From Nannochloropsis oceanica (Eukaryota > Sar > Eustigmatophyceae > Eustigmatales > Monodopsidaceae): a stretch of 64,000 bases of DNA. The notes under the pieces were generated by a model that was not told the origin of the DNA, made no database searches, and worked only from the letters and a program-made list of their open reading frames with translations. Positions 10,411-20,193 of this stretch are shown here, piece after piece (the first letter of the stretch is position 1; each line of letters begins with the position of its first letter). Made by a program: the position numbers and the translations under genes. The stretch covers positions 124,001 through 188,000 of the forward strand of contig CP038110.1 in NCBI GenBank assembly GCA_004519485.1, read 5' to 3'.

Positions 10411-11363
10411 ATGAGCAACGACGTCGATCACACGGTTGTTGTGGTTGAAACCCCACAGCTGCCCGCCGTCATCCTCGTCCTCGTCCTCTCCTCGGTCCTG
10501 TTCCTGTGTTCGGTAAGCGATGAATGAAGTGCAGGAGTGGACATTCTGTCTTGTGTATGTGTGGTTGTACATGCCAAGACGGGGGAAGCCTGACGTAGCC
10601 TCTAGAGATAATATCAGTGGCTCTCCAACGCCCTACATTTTCATCTTTTCCTGGCTATCATCCCGCGTCCTCCTCAAGCTCGTACACTCATTCTTGAACC
10701 CTGCGCAACACAACACATTCACAGCCTTCCAACTCCAACTGGGCATGGGCTTGCGTGGTGACCACGGGTATATTGCTCGCTGGATTGACCTTTCTGTGGT
10801 TACGCCTCCGCCTCCATCGAAACAGCTCCACCCAAAATCGCAGCACTTCCACATGCTCTCCCGCTCTGGTCAGTGACTGCTTCACTTGGTACCGACAATC
10901 TCACACTTCATCTTCGTCATCTCCCTCTTATCGCTTACGGAGAAGCGATGGAAATATGCGACATTTATTTGGACATCATTTGGCAGTACAGGAAGCAGCG
11001 GCACTGTCGGGAGGGATGATGAACCTGGCTCGCTTACAGCTTATGTTGACTACTCGTGATTTCACCGGAGACGACTACGAGATGCTCTCACGGTTAGACG
11101 AGGAGGACGAGCAGCAGCAGCAGCTACAGCAGCAACATATGGGTTGTTCGCAAGAGGAGTTGGACCGCTTGCCTGTGTATACGGTGGAGAGTGAATGGAA
11201 TGGTCATAGTGACAATTCCAAGTGTCTGATTTGTTTGAGCGATTTCGCTAAGGGGGATGTGGTGCGGATTTTGCCTTGTTTGCATCAGTTCCACCAGGCA
11301 GAGTGTGTGGACCCATGGTTGAGACGAAAGATGCTTTGTCCGGTGTGTAAGATTGCCTTCTAG
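10411..11363 (+). CDS. Membrane RING-H2 E3 ligase-like protein (2 exons)
   Basis: Exon 1 is 10411-10512 and exon 2 is 10725-11363, phase 0, donor GTAAGC, acceptor TTCACAG, giving 246 residues. Exon 1 supplies a hydrophobic helix (about residues 18-33, LPAVILVLVLSSVLFLCS) and exon 2 a second (about 44-60), so the protein should sit in a membrane. The C-terminal RING is KCLICLSDF...LPCLHQFHQAEC...CPVC, with candidate zinc ligands C201, C204, C219, H221, H224, C228, C239 and C242. Between H224 and C228 there are three residues where RING-H2 domains normally have two. A Glu/Asp/Gln-rich stretch (about 155-172) precedes the RING. The family transfers ubiquitin from E2 to substrate; the substrate here is unknown. 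Exon 1 is inferred from phase and hydrophobicity. Confidence 0.8.
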
Positions 11364-11925
11364 GCAGGGTAGGAGGAAGTTGGTTGCCTTCATATGAGGA
11401 AGAGGAAGAGGAGGGAGAGATGAGGAGGAGGATGAGGATGAGGAGAAGGATGATGATGATGATGATTAGAAGAAGGGAGAAAAATATTGTACATAGAAAA
11501 TAGACGCCTTGCATATATAACAGCATGTGAAGGGGGGAGAGGAAAGAGATGAGAGCCACAAAAAGACCGACACGTTAATATACACTGTTCATTCGCTGTC
11601 TTTCCCCCCCCTCCCCCCACCAGTTTATGTGACATTCTCGTCCATCGGTAAAAGAAACGAAGCAAAAAGTGTTTGTGAAAGCTCAAACCGCGAATACGTA
11701 CTGCGCGAAATCGTCGTCTCGACCTCGTCACGTTCCATTCAGTTCGCGCGTTTTTCTTTGTCTCCTTCTACAAAAGAGATCTAAATAATTCTTTATAGGG
11801 CCCCACACCACTGCCAAAACCGCATCACCCTCATACATATTGAAATGTTGTATCTACATCGTGACTGGACACATGCAAGCAGAATGTCGGACGTTTCATC
11901 GACAGAACGTTCTTCATTAGAAAAT
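11364..11925. other. Convergent intergenic region
   Basis: The 3' ends of the RING-H2 and methyltransferase genes converge here. The left side is a GA/GAT-rich purine tract with (GAT)n-like repeats at about 11430-11467, and a C-rich run lies at 11605-11620. I see no gene. Confidence 0.45.
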
Positions 11926-13052
11926 TCATTTCCCGCCTTCATCTGCTGCAGCCTCCCCCTCTGCCACCATTTTACTCTTTTTCTCCTCTTCATCACTAGT
12001 TTCTTCATTTGCACTTCCATCCGGCAGTGACTGCGGCTGTGACCCACTCAATTCGCCCTTGCATCGCTTCTTTTTGCACGCCCATACCTGCACCAGCTCA
12101 TGGTATCCTTCCAACCCACAGAGTTTCTTCCGTTTGATCGATTTGACCGTAAAATGTTCTCCCAGCGTTGCCACAAAATGAGCCTGTAGGACCTTATCTC
12201 TTTCCTCATTACCAATCAGTATGGTGGTTTTAGGCCCCGCAACGGCACTGTTCGTTCAGGTGGGGAGGGAAACACCAAAATAAGAAGAGGATCCAGAGGA
12301 GCTGAAAATTGAAGGTAGGGAGCCCCTTGATAGTCCATCGCGGTCAGTTGAACGACAAGTCAAACCAAGGCCAAGTATCCACGATTCAACTCAATAACCT
12401 AGTGCTCACTCACTCACCTGAGTGCATGAAGGAAGGGTGCCACCTGCGCCACGTCATAAATGCAATCCGCCGCTAAAACCAAATCATATGGGGCGCTTAA
12501 GTCATACTCCTCTGGAGGCTCTCCCCAAGGAAATTCCTGCACACGCACTCCTGGGATGAAGCGAGCATTTTTTTGCAAGTAGGGCAGGACAGATGCCAAG
12601 TCTGTCAAGACGACTTCTCGGCAGCCTCCTTTCAAGGCACAGACGATGCCCGCGAGGCCCAAGCCGGCTGCGGGGAAAAGGGGGGGGAGAGGGGTGTGTG
12701 TGGCCTGAGATCGGCATGACCGAAGCGGCACACACGCGTGGCATTTCCACTTACCTCCGAGCTCAAGGACACGCAGCGTGAGTTTGCCCTTGTCAAACAT
12801 ACTCCGTTCTTGCTCTAGGTATCTGATGGTGTGAAGAGGCTAGTGAGTTTTTTTTTGGGGGGGAGTCTATACGACCGAAAATGGGTTTTTAAATAGTTTC
12901 CAAGTAGGTCCCTCCTTGCTTTGGACTAACCGTGCTAGGACCAACCCTGCACTCCATAGCGTAGAACCGCAATTGAAAGACTTGCGGCTCTGGTGAAGCA
13001 CGAGCTGCTGGTCGCATATGTCGACAAAAATGGCGGTGTCCTCCGGGTCCAT
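11926..13052 (-). CDS. METTL21-type lysine methyltransferase (4 exons)
   Basis: Four exons: 12931-13052, 12755-12822, 12418-12667 and 11926-12247, giving 253 residues with every phase consistent. Joined, they read FNCGSTLWSAGLVLARYLEQ, then LRVLELGAGLGLAGIVCALK with an intact SAM-binding motif I (ELGAGLGLAG), VVLTDLASVLPYLQKN, and DLVLAADCIYDVA with the DxxY motif of non-histone protein methyltransferases of the METTL21 group. TTILIGNEERDK follows. The last about 60 residues are charged, Ser/Glu/Lys-rich and outside the catalytic fold. Members methylate lysines on chaperones or elongation factors; the target here cannot be read from sequence. The introns are 108, 87 and 170 nt. The gene is divergent to the GDT1-type gene. 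Confidence 0.85.
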
Positions 13053-13532
13053 TGGTGCTGCTAAATTGTGGGGGGAAGGAGGTCAGGGTGCGTCAGAGGC
13101 GGGAATGGTCGAGGACGCGAATAGATATCAAAGCCGCACAAGCCATGAGATGATTTTAGTGTATGAGTTCTGAGCATTCTGCCCGACGGTGTGATGCTCT
13201 GCACGGTACAGTTGGCCTGCTTCGACATGAGCCATAAAAAGCCCTACCCTAGGGTTTACTCAAAAGAAATGCAAGACAAGGCAATGTCAGCGAAATGAGT
13301 CGAAGCCAGCACTTATGGGGCCTACAAGGCAATACTCTCCGAAGCAGCAAGACTGGCTTAGTGTACTAAGTTGTACCGTAGCGTACCGTAGCCGCAACGA
13401 TCGCCGCTACCCTCCCGACGTTGGCTGGCGCAATTTGGCACACCATCATGCCTCCACGAGTCCACTTTGTCGCAAACCCTTACACTTACAATCCTTAACA
13501 CGCTAACCCAATACAGGCATTTGGACGTTACC
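13053..13532. promoter_or_regulatory. Divergent promoter region, methyltransferase / GDT1
   Basis: About 480 bp lie between divergent starts. A short repeated GTACCGTAGC word occurs at about 13373-13393. I see no recognisable core promoter element. Confidence 0.4.
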
Positions 13533-15492
13533 ATGGCATTTCGTAAGAATATCTGTTGCCTCGCCCTCCTTGCCACGCTTGCTATTTGTGCCAGGTAAGT
13601 GGATGCGAATGGGGTCACTCGGGCCATGCCCGCCTCCTTGTGACTAAGCACGATTCTCTTTACTTCATTGAGCGCTTACTTACTGCAATTACACACCTCC
13701 TTTTCCTTCAGTGCGCGAAGACCAAGCGCAGCAACGGGTTTTGTCCTTCCTACCGCCAGCCACGCCTCTCTATGTAAGTTTCTCTGTGTGCTTTTCCCCA
13801 GCTAAAACGATCCTGGGGGATCGAGGACGATTTATAGCTCCCTTTCCCCTCCCCTACATTTACCACCATTGCCACATTCAACCCCACGTGATCCTAACAG
13901 GGACTAAATCTGCCATGCGTCCTTCTGCATCCTACTTGCGGGTAGCCGAGGTGAGTTCTTGTGTATTCCCTGCGATCGGATGGTGGGAGGAGATCTGCGA
14001 CCAATGCTAGCGAGAAGGGAATATTCTTGGGGCAAGCACAAAACAAGCAAGCCGCTCCCGCTCCATGTCACATATCACATATAGGGTAGAGAATTTTCTA
14101 CTTGCCGCGCCACTCACTTTGTCGTTTTCCCCTTCTATGAACAGACGCAGGAACAGGAGAAGCAGCAACCACTCTACCCAAGGAATACCAAGAGCAGCAG
14201 ACGCAGCAGCAATTTGATCCCCGTCCCAACTCAAAATCTTGGCCCCCAAAGTGGAGGCATGGAGAAAAAATTGGGGGACTCACTTATTAAGGGAGTAAGT
14301 TTATGTCTGCTGGGAGAAATATATCAAAACATAAACATAAGTAGAAGACGAACGGGTTGGGGGTGTGCAACCGAGATGAGACCAATGAGCCACATGCACC
14401 CTAACATGGGCCCTTCTATCTCTTTCTCCCCTCTCCTTTCGAATTATAGTTCAAGAAGGCTAGCGCCGTGGGCCTGGCTGTGGTGCTAAGCGGCATCATC
14501 TTAGTGGGGAGCATGCCGGTGGTCTCCCATGCTGCCTCCGCCTCACTAGCGGAATTAACGGCCGGCGCTTCCTCCTCCTATAACAGCGTGGTGGCCAAGC
14601 TGGCTGCCTCGGGGTTCTTGCAGGTAATTAGTAGTACTTAAGAGGCTGTAGAAACGTGGACTGTGAGGAAATTTAGGGCAAGAATAACCCTCTTTCATTC
14701 CCTCCCCTCCCCTCCCCCCCCAGGCCTTCTCCCTGGTGTTCGTCTCCGAGATTGGGGACAAGACCTTTTTCATCGCCGGTTTGTTGGCCATGAAGACGTC
14801 GAGGCTCATTTCTTTCACCGGCTCGATGGCTGCGTTGTCAGTGATGACCATTATCTCAGTTTTGATCGGCCAGGTGTTCCACGCTATCCCGTCGGGCCTG
14901 GCGGGCGGTTTCAAATTTGACCAGTGGGTTGCTGTCCTAGCTTTTTCGTACTTTGGACTTAAGACGCTCAAGGTAGGCAGGATAGGATGCATGCGAGTCT
15001 TCTCTTGGTCATTCCACCATAATTTCTTGCTCTTTGTGGCCGCTTCCCCCCCCGAAAAAAGCTTTATACCACTCTTCTTGTTTCCCCATTCCTCTTTCAT
15101 CTTCCCTCTTTCTGCCACGTCAGGATTCGTACGAAATGGCGGACGGTGACTCTTCTGGCATGGACGAAGAGCGGTCCGAGGCCGAGAAGGCCGTCGAGGA
15201 GTCCAGCGCCCCGGAGCAGAGGACCCCCTGGGGCACCATCCTCCAAATTTTCTCCCTTGTTTTCGCTGCTGAATTTGGTGACCGTTCGTTTTTGTCAACG
15301 ATTGCCTTGGGTGCTGCCCAGAACCCTTTTTCTGTGGCCACAGGGGCGATTGGAGCGCATGCGACAGCTACGGGGATTGCAGTAGTCAGCGGGGCGTTCC
15401 TATCAAAGTACTTTTCTGAAAAGGTTATTGGCTTTGTCGGTGGCTCACTTTTTGTCATTTTTGCCGTGACCACCGCTTTGGGCATTTTCTAA
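13533..15492 (+). CDS. GDT1/PAM71-like Mn2+/Ca2+ transporter, plastid (7 exons)
   Basis: Seven exons: 13533-13594, 13712-13773, 13901-13950, 14145-14294, 14450-14623, 14724-14972 and 15124-15492. They give 371 residues with all phases closed. The core has the two inverted hydrophobic repeats of the UPF0016/GDT1 family, each with the signature ExGD(K/R)(T/S): VSEIGDKTFFIAGLLAMK in exon 6 and AAEFGDRSFLSTIALGAA in exon 7. These acidic residues bind the cation, and known members exchange Mn2+ or Ca2+ for H+. The N-terminus is a signal peptide (MAFRKNICCLALLATLAICA) followed by a Ser/Arg/Thr-rich stretch, as in bipartite plastid targeting of secondary algae. A further hydrophobic stretch in exon 5 (AVGLAVVLSGIILVGSMPVV) may be another membrane span or a thylakoid-type signal. 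An acidic loop (Glu/Asp-rich, start of exon 7) links the halves. The PAM71/CMT1 role in feeding Mn to photosystem II is family knowledge; its use here is inference. Confidence 0.88.
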
Positions 15493-16132
15493 AGTTCACT
15501 TGCTAAGTTGAAGGGATAGGAGAGTGTCGGCGGGGGGAGGTCAAGGGAGGAAGACGTGAGGCGTGGCGAGAAGCCAGATGCCAAAACTACAACAAATCTG
15601 ATGCACAACTGACTGTAACAACGCGTTATGTCTATGCGCACACGCAACACAAAAGAATTTGAACACAATTAACACATTACGCTGATTAGGTGCCTTGTTT
15701 CTGCCTCCGCTTTCTCGCTTCCAGTGCCAGAAGTGTGGCTGTACATGACCCGACGTCACGCACGACAAACACACTTTCAGTGAAATATGTCGTGGAAGGT
15801 CGCTCATCCCGCACAAGCGTAATGCTAATAATTTAGCATTATGCAACTACATTTTTAGCTTTGGCACTTACTCCCAATCTCTAAGTCTTCCCCGACGATC
15901 ACATAACATAACACAGCGCCTCTGCCTTGCTCGTCAGGCAAGTATTCCCCTTGCTTGACTGCTCCCAATAGTCTCGGTTCCGGCCTCGAGGCGGGATCAC
16001 ATCTCGTCAGCAGCAACCAGAAGTGAGTTGCAGGGTGGCACGCAGGACCAAGACAAATTCAGCCAGCTAAGGGCAACCACAGGTCTAGAATTACAAGTTT
16101 AGTTGAGCAACTCCTGTACCGAATTTTAAGTA
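15493..16132. other. Intergenic, same-strand spacer
   Basis: About 640 bp lie between the GDT1-type stop and the start of the Cys-repeat gene. They contain the inverted repeat at 15821-15840, listed separately. No gene is seen. Confidence 0.45.
15821..15840. repeat. Perfect inverted repeat, 8-bp arms
   Basis: AATGCTAA, four bases, then TTAGCATT form a perfect hairpin or palindromic site about 330 bp after the GDT1-type stop and about 290 bp before the next start. It could be a dimeric factor site or chance. The stem is AT-rich and weak as RNA. Confidence 0.6.
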
Positions 16133-16964
16133 ATGGCACCTACATTTTTATTGCTTTGCTTGCTATTGGCAGGAGTTGTAGAGGGGCGGCGGCATCAAGG
16201 TTTGCGGGGTTCTGCTCCCCTCAACGAGTCACCCGAGGATGGTCTGCCTCCCGACCATGAACTCCCAGACACTGTCAATGTGGACTACCCCTTTCCTTAC
16301 ATGAAAGGCCATCCGGTGGATAACTGCTTGACCATGATGGGCACCGACAGCTGCGGCAAGGCCGCCGCAGACTCCTTTTGCCACTTTCAAAAATGTGAAC
16401 AGGCCGTGTCATTTGTAGAGAGTCAGGGCAATCGGGGACCCACCTGGGTTGCGGGTGATGGTGCAGTCCGGGAGACTGGAGGGGGGTCTTTTGACAAGAT
16501 AACTTGTCAGTGCTCCGTTCCTGAGTCATCTACACCGGGCGCGTCCGACGCGAACCAAATTGATTACAACAACCCAGAAATCCTTGGCCATCGCCTGGAT
16601 TTTTGTTTAACGAAGGAAAGACTTAATTGTGGGAAGCCAACCGCTGATGCCTTTTGTGAGTCTTTCGGCAACAGTGGCTCCACGCGGTTCGTAGAGGATC
16701 CCGCGCCCCCCCGGAATGCGACTTGGTTTATTGGCGATCATACCCTGAATGAGGCTGGAGATCGGCATTCGTTCCAGTAAGTGCATAGAGATAATGGGAA
16801 TGAGTGTGTGTGTGGTATGATTGTTGTGTGACCTCACCATTTCTGTCTCGTTTTTATCCCCTAGGTCAAGTAATTTTTTATCCAAATCCAGTTTCTCATT
16901 TCGACTCATTTTCCTCACTCCTCCCTCCATCTTCACCCTCAACAGGAGTATCACATGTGTATAG
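16133..16964 (+). CDS. Secreted protein with two Cys-rich repeats (2 exons)
   Basis: Exon 1 is 16133-16776 and exon 2 is only 16946-16964 (19 nt), giving 220 residues. A signal peptide (PTFLLLCLLLAGVVEG) is followed by two copies of one domain. Copy 1 (about 58-130) has VDNCLTMMGTDSCGKAAADS, then FC, a TWVAGDGAV strand and FDKITCQC. Copy 2 (about 152-219) has LDFCLTKERLNCGKPTADAF, then C, TWFIGDHTL and FQSITC. The last FQSITCV arises only if the 169-nt intron is removed with the acceptor CTCAACAG. The match to FDKITC of copy 1 supports that splice over the earlier acceptor at 16865. The RLDxCL...CGxxAADAFC pattern is known to me from uncharacterised secreted domains of plants and microbes. 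I do not recognise a function. The protein is probably extracellular or in a wall or vacuole. Confidence 0.75.
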
Positions 16965-17953
16965 CCGCGTCGAGACCAGCCGCCTACCCTCCCGGAACGA
17001 CGTTGATGTCGCCTTTTGTATTAGCAGCAAAACCAGTATAAAAATCAATATGTGACAGTAGAACAATACCTTGCCTGAAGAACAAGCTGATAGTAAGATT
17101 AGGGGCCAGCGATCTAGACATTTCTTTTGGAGGTGGGATTGAAGGATACGACATATATGTAGAAGAAATGTGTGCAAGAGGGAAACACAGAAAGGACATC
17201 ATTAAGTTGGATCCTTTTTTACCCCTGCCAAAACGACAACCACGAGACAAATAGTCGATTGGAAGGAACAAGGGAGAGAAAGGATAGGAAGAAAGGCAAC
17301 CAGAAGGAGGAGAATATCCTGATTAGAAACATGCCCAGCAGTCAGCATCGGTAAGATTGAAACAAAGCGATGGTAAAGCAGAGAGCAATCACAGAAATCA
17401 TCAAAGGTGAAAATGAAAACACTTATCGAATGAGCAGCGACCGACCGACTTATTCCCACCTCAATTTTCGCCCCATCGCCCACTATTTCTTATTTGTTCT
17501 CTCCTCCTTCCTTTTTCCTTTCAAACGGCCGTCCACAAGGCAAAAAATTGTTTCTTACAACATTTTCTCTTGGTCAATTTACACATACACAGACATATGC
17601 ACCTCTCTTCATTTTTCTCATTTCCTTTGTTCAGTCACTCACGCACTCACTCGCTCACTCACTTTCTTTGAACTCTTTTTCTTCTACTTACTTTCTTTGT
17701 CGTTTAACTCGACGGCGTTGGCCGCTTCATCACAAGACTTCAGTCGTCATCACCGCTGCCAGAGCTACCTGAGGCCGTCTAGACCCTTTGATTTTCCCTT
17801 TTGAAGCTTTCTGGAAAAATGAAGAGAGGAGAAGACACAAATTTCTCATCCACTGAGAAGGACTGCCACCCTCTTTCTCATTGCCGTCTTATCTGTCGTT
17901 ATTATCCAAAATATAAGCAAGCCCTCCCTTCCTTTCTTCCTCCGTTTCCTCCC
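16965..17953. other. Convergent intergenic region, about 1 kb
   Basis: The 3' flanks of the Cys-repeat gene and the F-box gene converge here. The stretch is AT-richer than coding DNA. It contains a CTCA-rich run at 17635-17665 (CACTCACGCACTCACTCGCT). Frames up to about 145 codons show no domain. I see no gene. Confidence 0.5.
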
Positions 17954-19309
17954 TTACATGATAGAGCAGCTCGCACCCACCGCCGCCGCAGCCGCCGCCG
18001 CATCCCTCGAAAAAAAACTTGCCGCGCCTTGTTTTCCCAGAGAACGAGCAGCACCCTTAGGCGACATCCGCACACGCTCTCGTTCTACCCACAAGGCGCC
18101 AGAGGATAAGACACGCCCTACACAGTATTTCTGGCCCTTGACCCTCCGAACCTTGGCCTCGAGCCACGCACCAGGCACATTGCTTCCACAGCACCAAATC
18201 TCTACGTCGTCATTGGGCCCAATCTTCTTGTTCAAGTCCTGCTCGATCGTCCATCGCAGTCTATCACGAGGCACCCATTCATCCCACCGACTGTCCCAAC
18301 CGGGGTAATGAATCTTGTACCGTGCGCCATTTTCCCCCTTCTCCACCACCACCGCCGACCACCACGCCAAGCCCTGATAAATATCCAATGACTCCAACCG
18401 AAACTTTCCCTTCCAAGCCACCTCTACCGAATCTCCTACAGACGGATCGAGGAGCCGCTTGCGAAACTGCTGCTGAAAAGGCAAAAGCCGACTGCTACCA
18501 CCACCAGTAGCAGGAGCAGCAGTAGCAGCAGTAACAGCAGCCTTGGTGCCAGGTGCACTCAAAAAGTTAAAACGTTTGACATACAAAGGCTTCCAGACCG
18601 CATCGCTCCCTACGACTTCTTTCCACTGCTGGCAGACGCTGGCGGCGACGCCCAGCTGAGACGTGCTGAGGAAAGAGGTGGTGTAGACAAGCAGGGCCGA
18701 AGGCAGCTTGTTTAGGTGGTCCTTGTCAAAAAACTCAGCGAGCAACTCGAGGCTAAAGCGGCGGATGCCGGGCGTAAACAGCAAGGGCATCTTCTTCTTC
18801 TTCTCATTTAATGCTGCCTCCAGGTCCTTTTTACAAAACTTGGCATGCTGCTGCTCCTTGTTTCCCCCAGCGTGTCGTCCATTGCCCATTTTTTGCACGC
18901 GCAGCAGCGCTTGGATTTCCATTAAGATCCGCATCATTTCGTCCGGGTCTTCGGTCTGGTACAAATCAACAATGGCCCGCGTCCAACCTGCACCCAGACC
19001 TGAACGCATACCTGACAAGGGTGAACGAAGGCCCAAGGCTCGCGGGGACGAGGTGTGGAAACGGTGAAGCATGGTACGACTAGTGGGTGTCCCGGCCGCG
19101 GTGGGTCCCAAGGCAACGCTGCTTTGACTGGAGCCTTTCCATGACGCTGGACTGCTAGGTACAGGACTTGAGGAGCCGGGCAAAGATGAGACGATACGGC
19201 GCTCCGGAATTTTTTTGGGGATACCCAAGGCACGAGGGCTGCCGTCGGGCGTTTTTGTGCAGATCTCCGGGGGCGGGATCGTCAGGGACAGGGCCGCTAT
19301 CCGCTCCAT
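17954..19309 (-). CDS. F-box protein with Tudor-like domains and CaaX end
   Basis: Single exon, 451 residues from the ATG at 19309; the frame extends upstream only through non-ATG codons. An F-box is at about 197-245 (NKLPSALLVYTTSFLSTSQL, VCQQWKEVVGSDAVWKPLYV), the part that binds SKP1 in SCF ubiquitin ligases. It is followed at about 303-355 by a Tudor-knot/chromo-barrel-like segment (WWSAVVVEKGENGARYKIHY, PGWDSRWDEWVPRDRLRW). A second, Agenet/Tudor-like strand set lies at about 365-417 (VEIWCCGSNVPGAWLEAKVR). The protein ends with Ala and Ser runs and CSIM, a typical farnesylation CaaX box. An F-box protein whose substrate arm resembles histone-methyl readers but which carries a lipid anchor is unusual. 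No LRR, WD or Kelch repeats are present. The F-box and PGWDSRWDEWV motif are clear; the second Tudor-like unit is less so. Confidence 0.82.
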   Translation of the reverse strand: MERIAALSLTIPPPEICTKTPDGSPRALGIPKKIPERRIVSSLPGSSSPVPSSPASWKGSSQSSVALGPTAAGTPTSRTMLHRFHTSSPRALGLRSPLSGMRSGLGAGWTRAIVDLYQTEDPDEMMRILMEIQALLRVQKMGNGRHAGGNKEQQHAKFCKKDLEAALNEKKKKMPLLFTPGIRRFSLELLAEFFDKDHLNKLPSALLVYTTSFLSTSQLGVAASVCQQWKEVVGSDAVWKPLYVKRFNFLSAPGTKAAVTAATAAPATGGGSSRLLPFQQQFRKRLLDPSVGDSVEVAWKGKFRLESLDIYQGLAWWSAVVVEKGENGARYKIHYPGWDSRWDEWVPRDRLRWTIEQDLNKKIGPNDDVEIWCCGSNVPGAWLEAKVRRVKGQKYCVGRVLSSGALWVERERVRMSPKGAARSLGKQGAASFFSRDAAAAAAAVGASCSIM

Positions 19310-20193
19310 TTCCCCCTCTTGGTGAAGTAATGCTGTGAAGTGAAGTGATTGGTGCAGATGCGCTGGAGACACGAGGGAAGTAGCCTAGCGAGCTAGGCGG
19401 GTTGAAACCGTGCAAGGGACGTCCCTGGGTGTTTTATGTGTGATAGAACGACAGTGTGAGTGGTCTGGGCTTTCGGGGCTCCCCAAGCAGTCCTCGTCCT
19501 CCAGACGGCCTTCATCGCGTGCTATGTAGTGACAAAAATAAAGCATGCGTGTGTTTGTGATAGATAAATACGCGCAAGAAGCGAGGAAGACTCGCAAAAA
19601 GGTGGGGACCGGAAGGGAAGCAGCATAGCGAGAGCAAGCAAGTCTACGAGAGATTTTGTGAATGTGTATGAAGGTTCTTTTCGCAACAAAAAGTACGGAA
19701 GACGAGCACGGTATCCAACTTAGTTTTGTTGTTGTGGCACATCCCGCTGCCGTGTTTATCGTGTGGAAGGCTCGGCATGCGGGGAAAGCCGGGAAAGCCG
19801 GCACCACCAAAACCGGAGACATATGCACTTGAAGATGGCGCATGCGCGTGACGTTAAATTTCGTATCGTGACGTTACGAGGCATAGACGAAAGCTTTGGT
19901 GAGAGGGTGAGAGGTGAGTGAAAATGAAATAGTGCTTATATTAGGAGCCCCTTTGGTTAATATAATATACACCACGAGGATAGATACACTGGAGTTAAGA
20001 TGTTTTGTCCGACCAAGCACAAATGGATTCTACTCGCTGATATGTGCTCGAGCTCGTCATTTTTCTTCTTTCTCATTGTGACCTGAGTGCTTTTGTCTTG
20101 GAAGGCTATGTAGGCCCCAGCCTTACATCATGACAACGACTGAAAAAGTTTGCTTCGCTCTCCCATCTCTTTCTGCACCTCTGCTGAATAAAT
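19310..20193. other. Intergenic, same-strand spacer
   Basis: About 880 bp lie between the coiled-coil gene stop and the F-box start, both on minus. The F-box promoter should lie at the left end. An ATG-started minus frame of 152 codons (19385-19843) has no domain. AT-rich patches occur at 19955-19975. No gene is supported. Confidence 0.45.

Noticed and set aside
19385-19843. 152-codon minus frame with ATG
   Set aside because: No domain, composition typical of non-coding DNA here, and it sits in the F-box 5' region.
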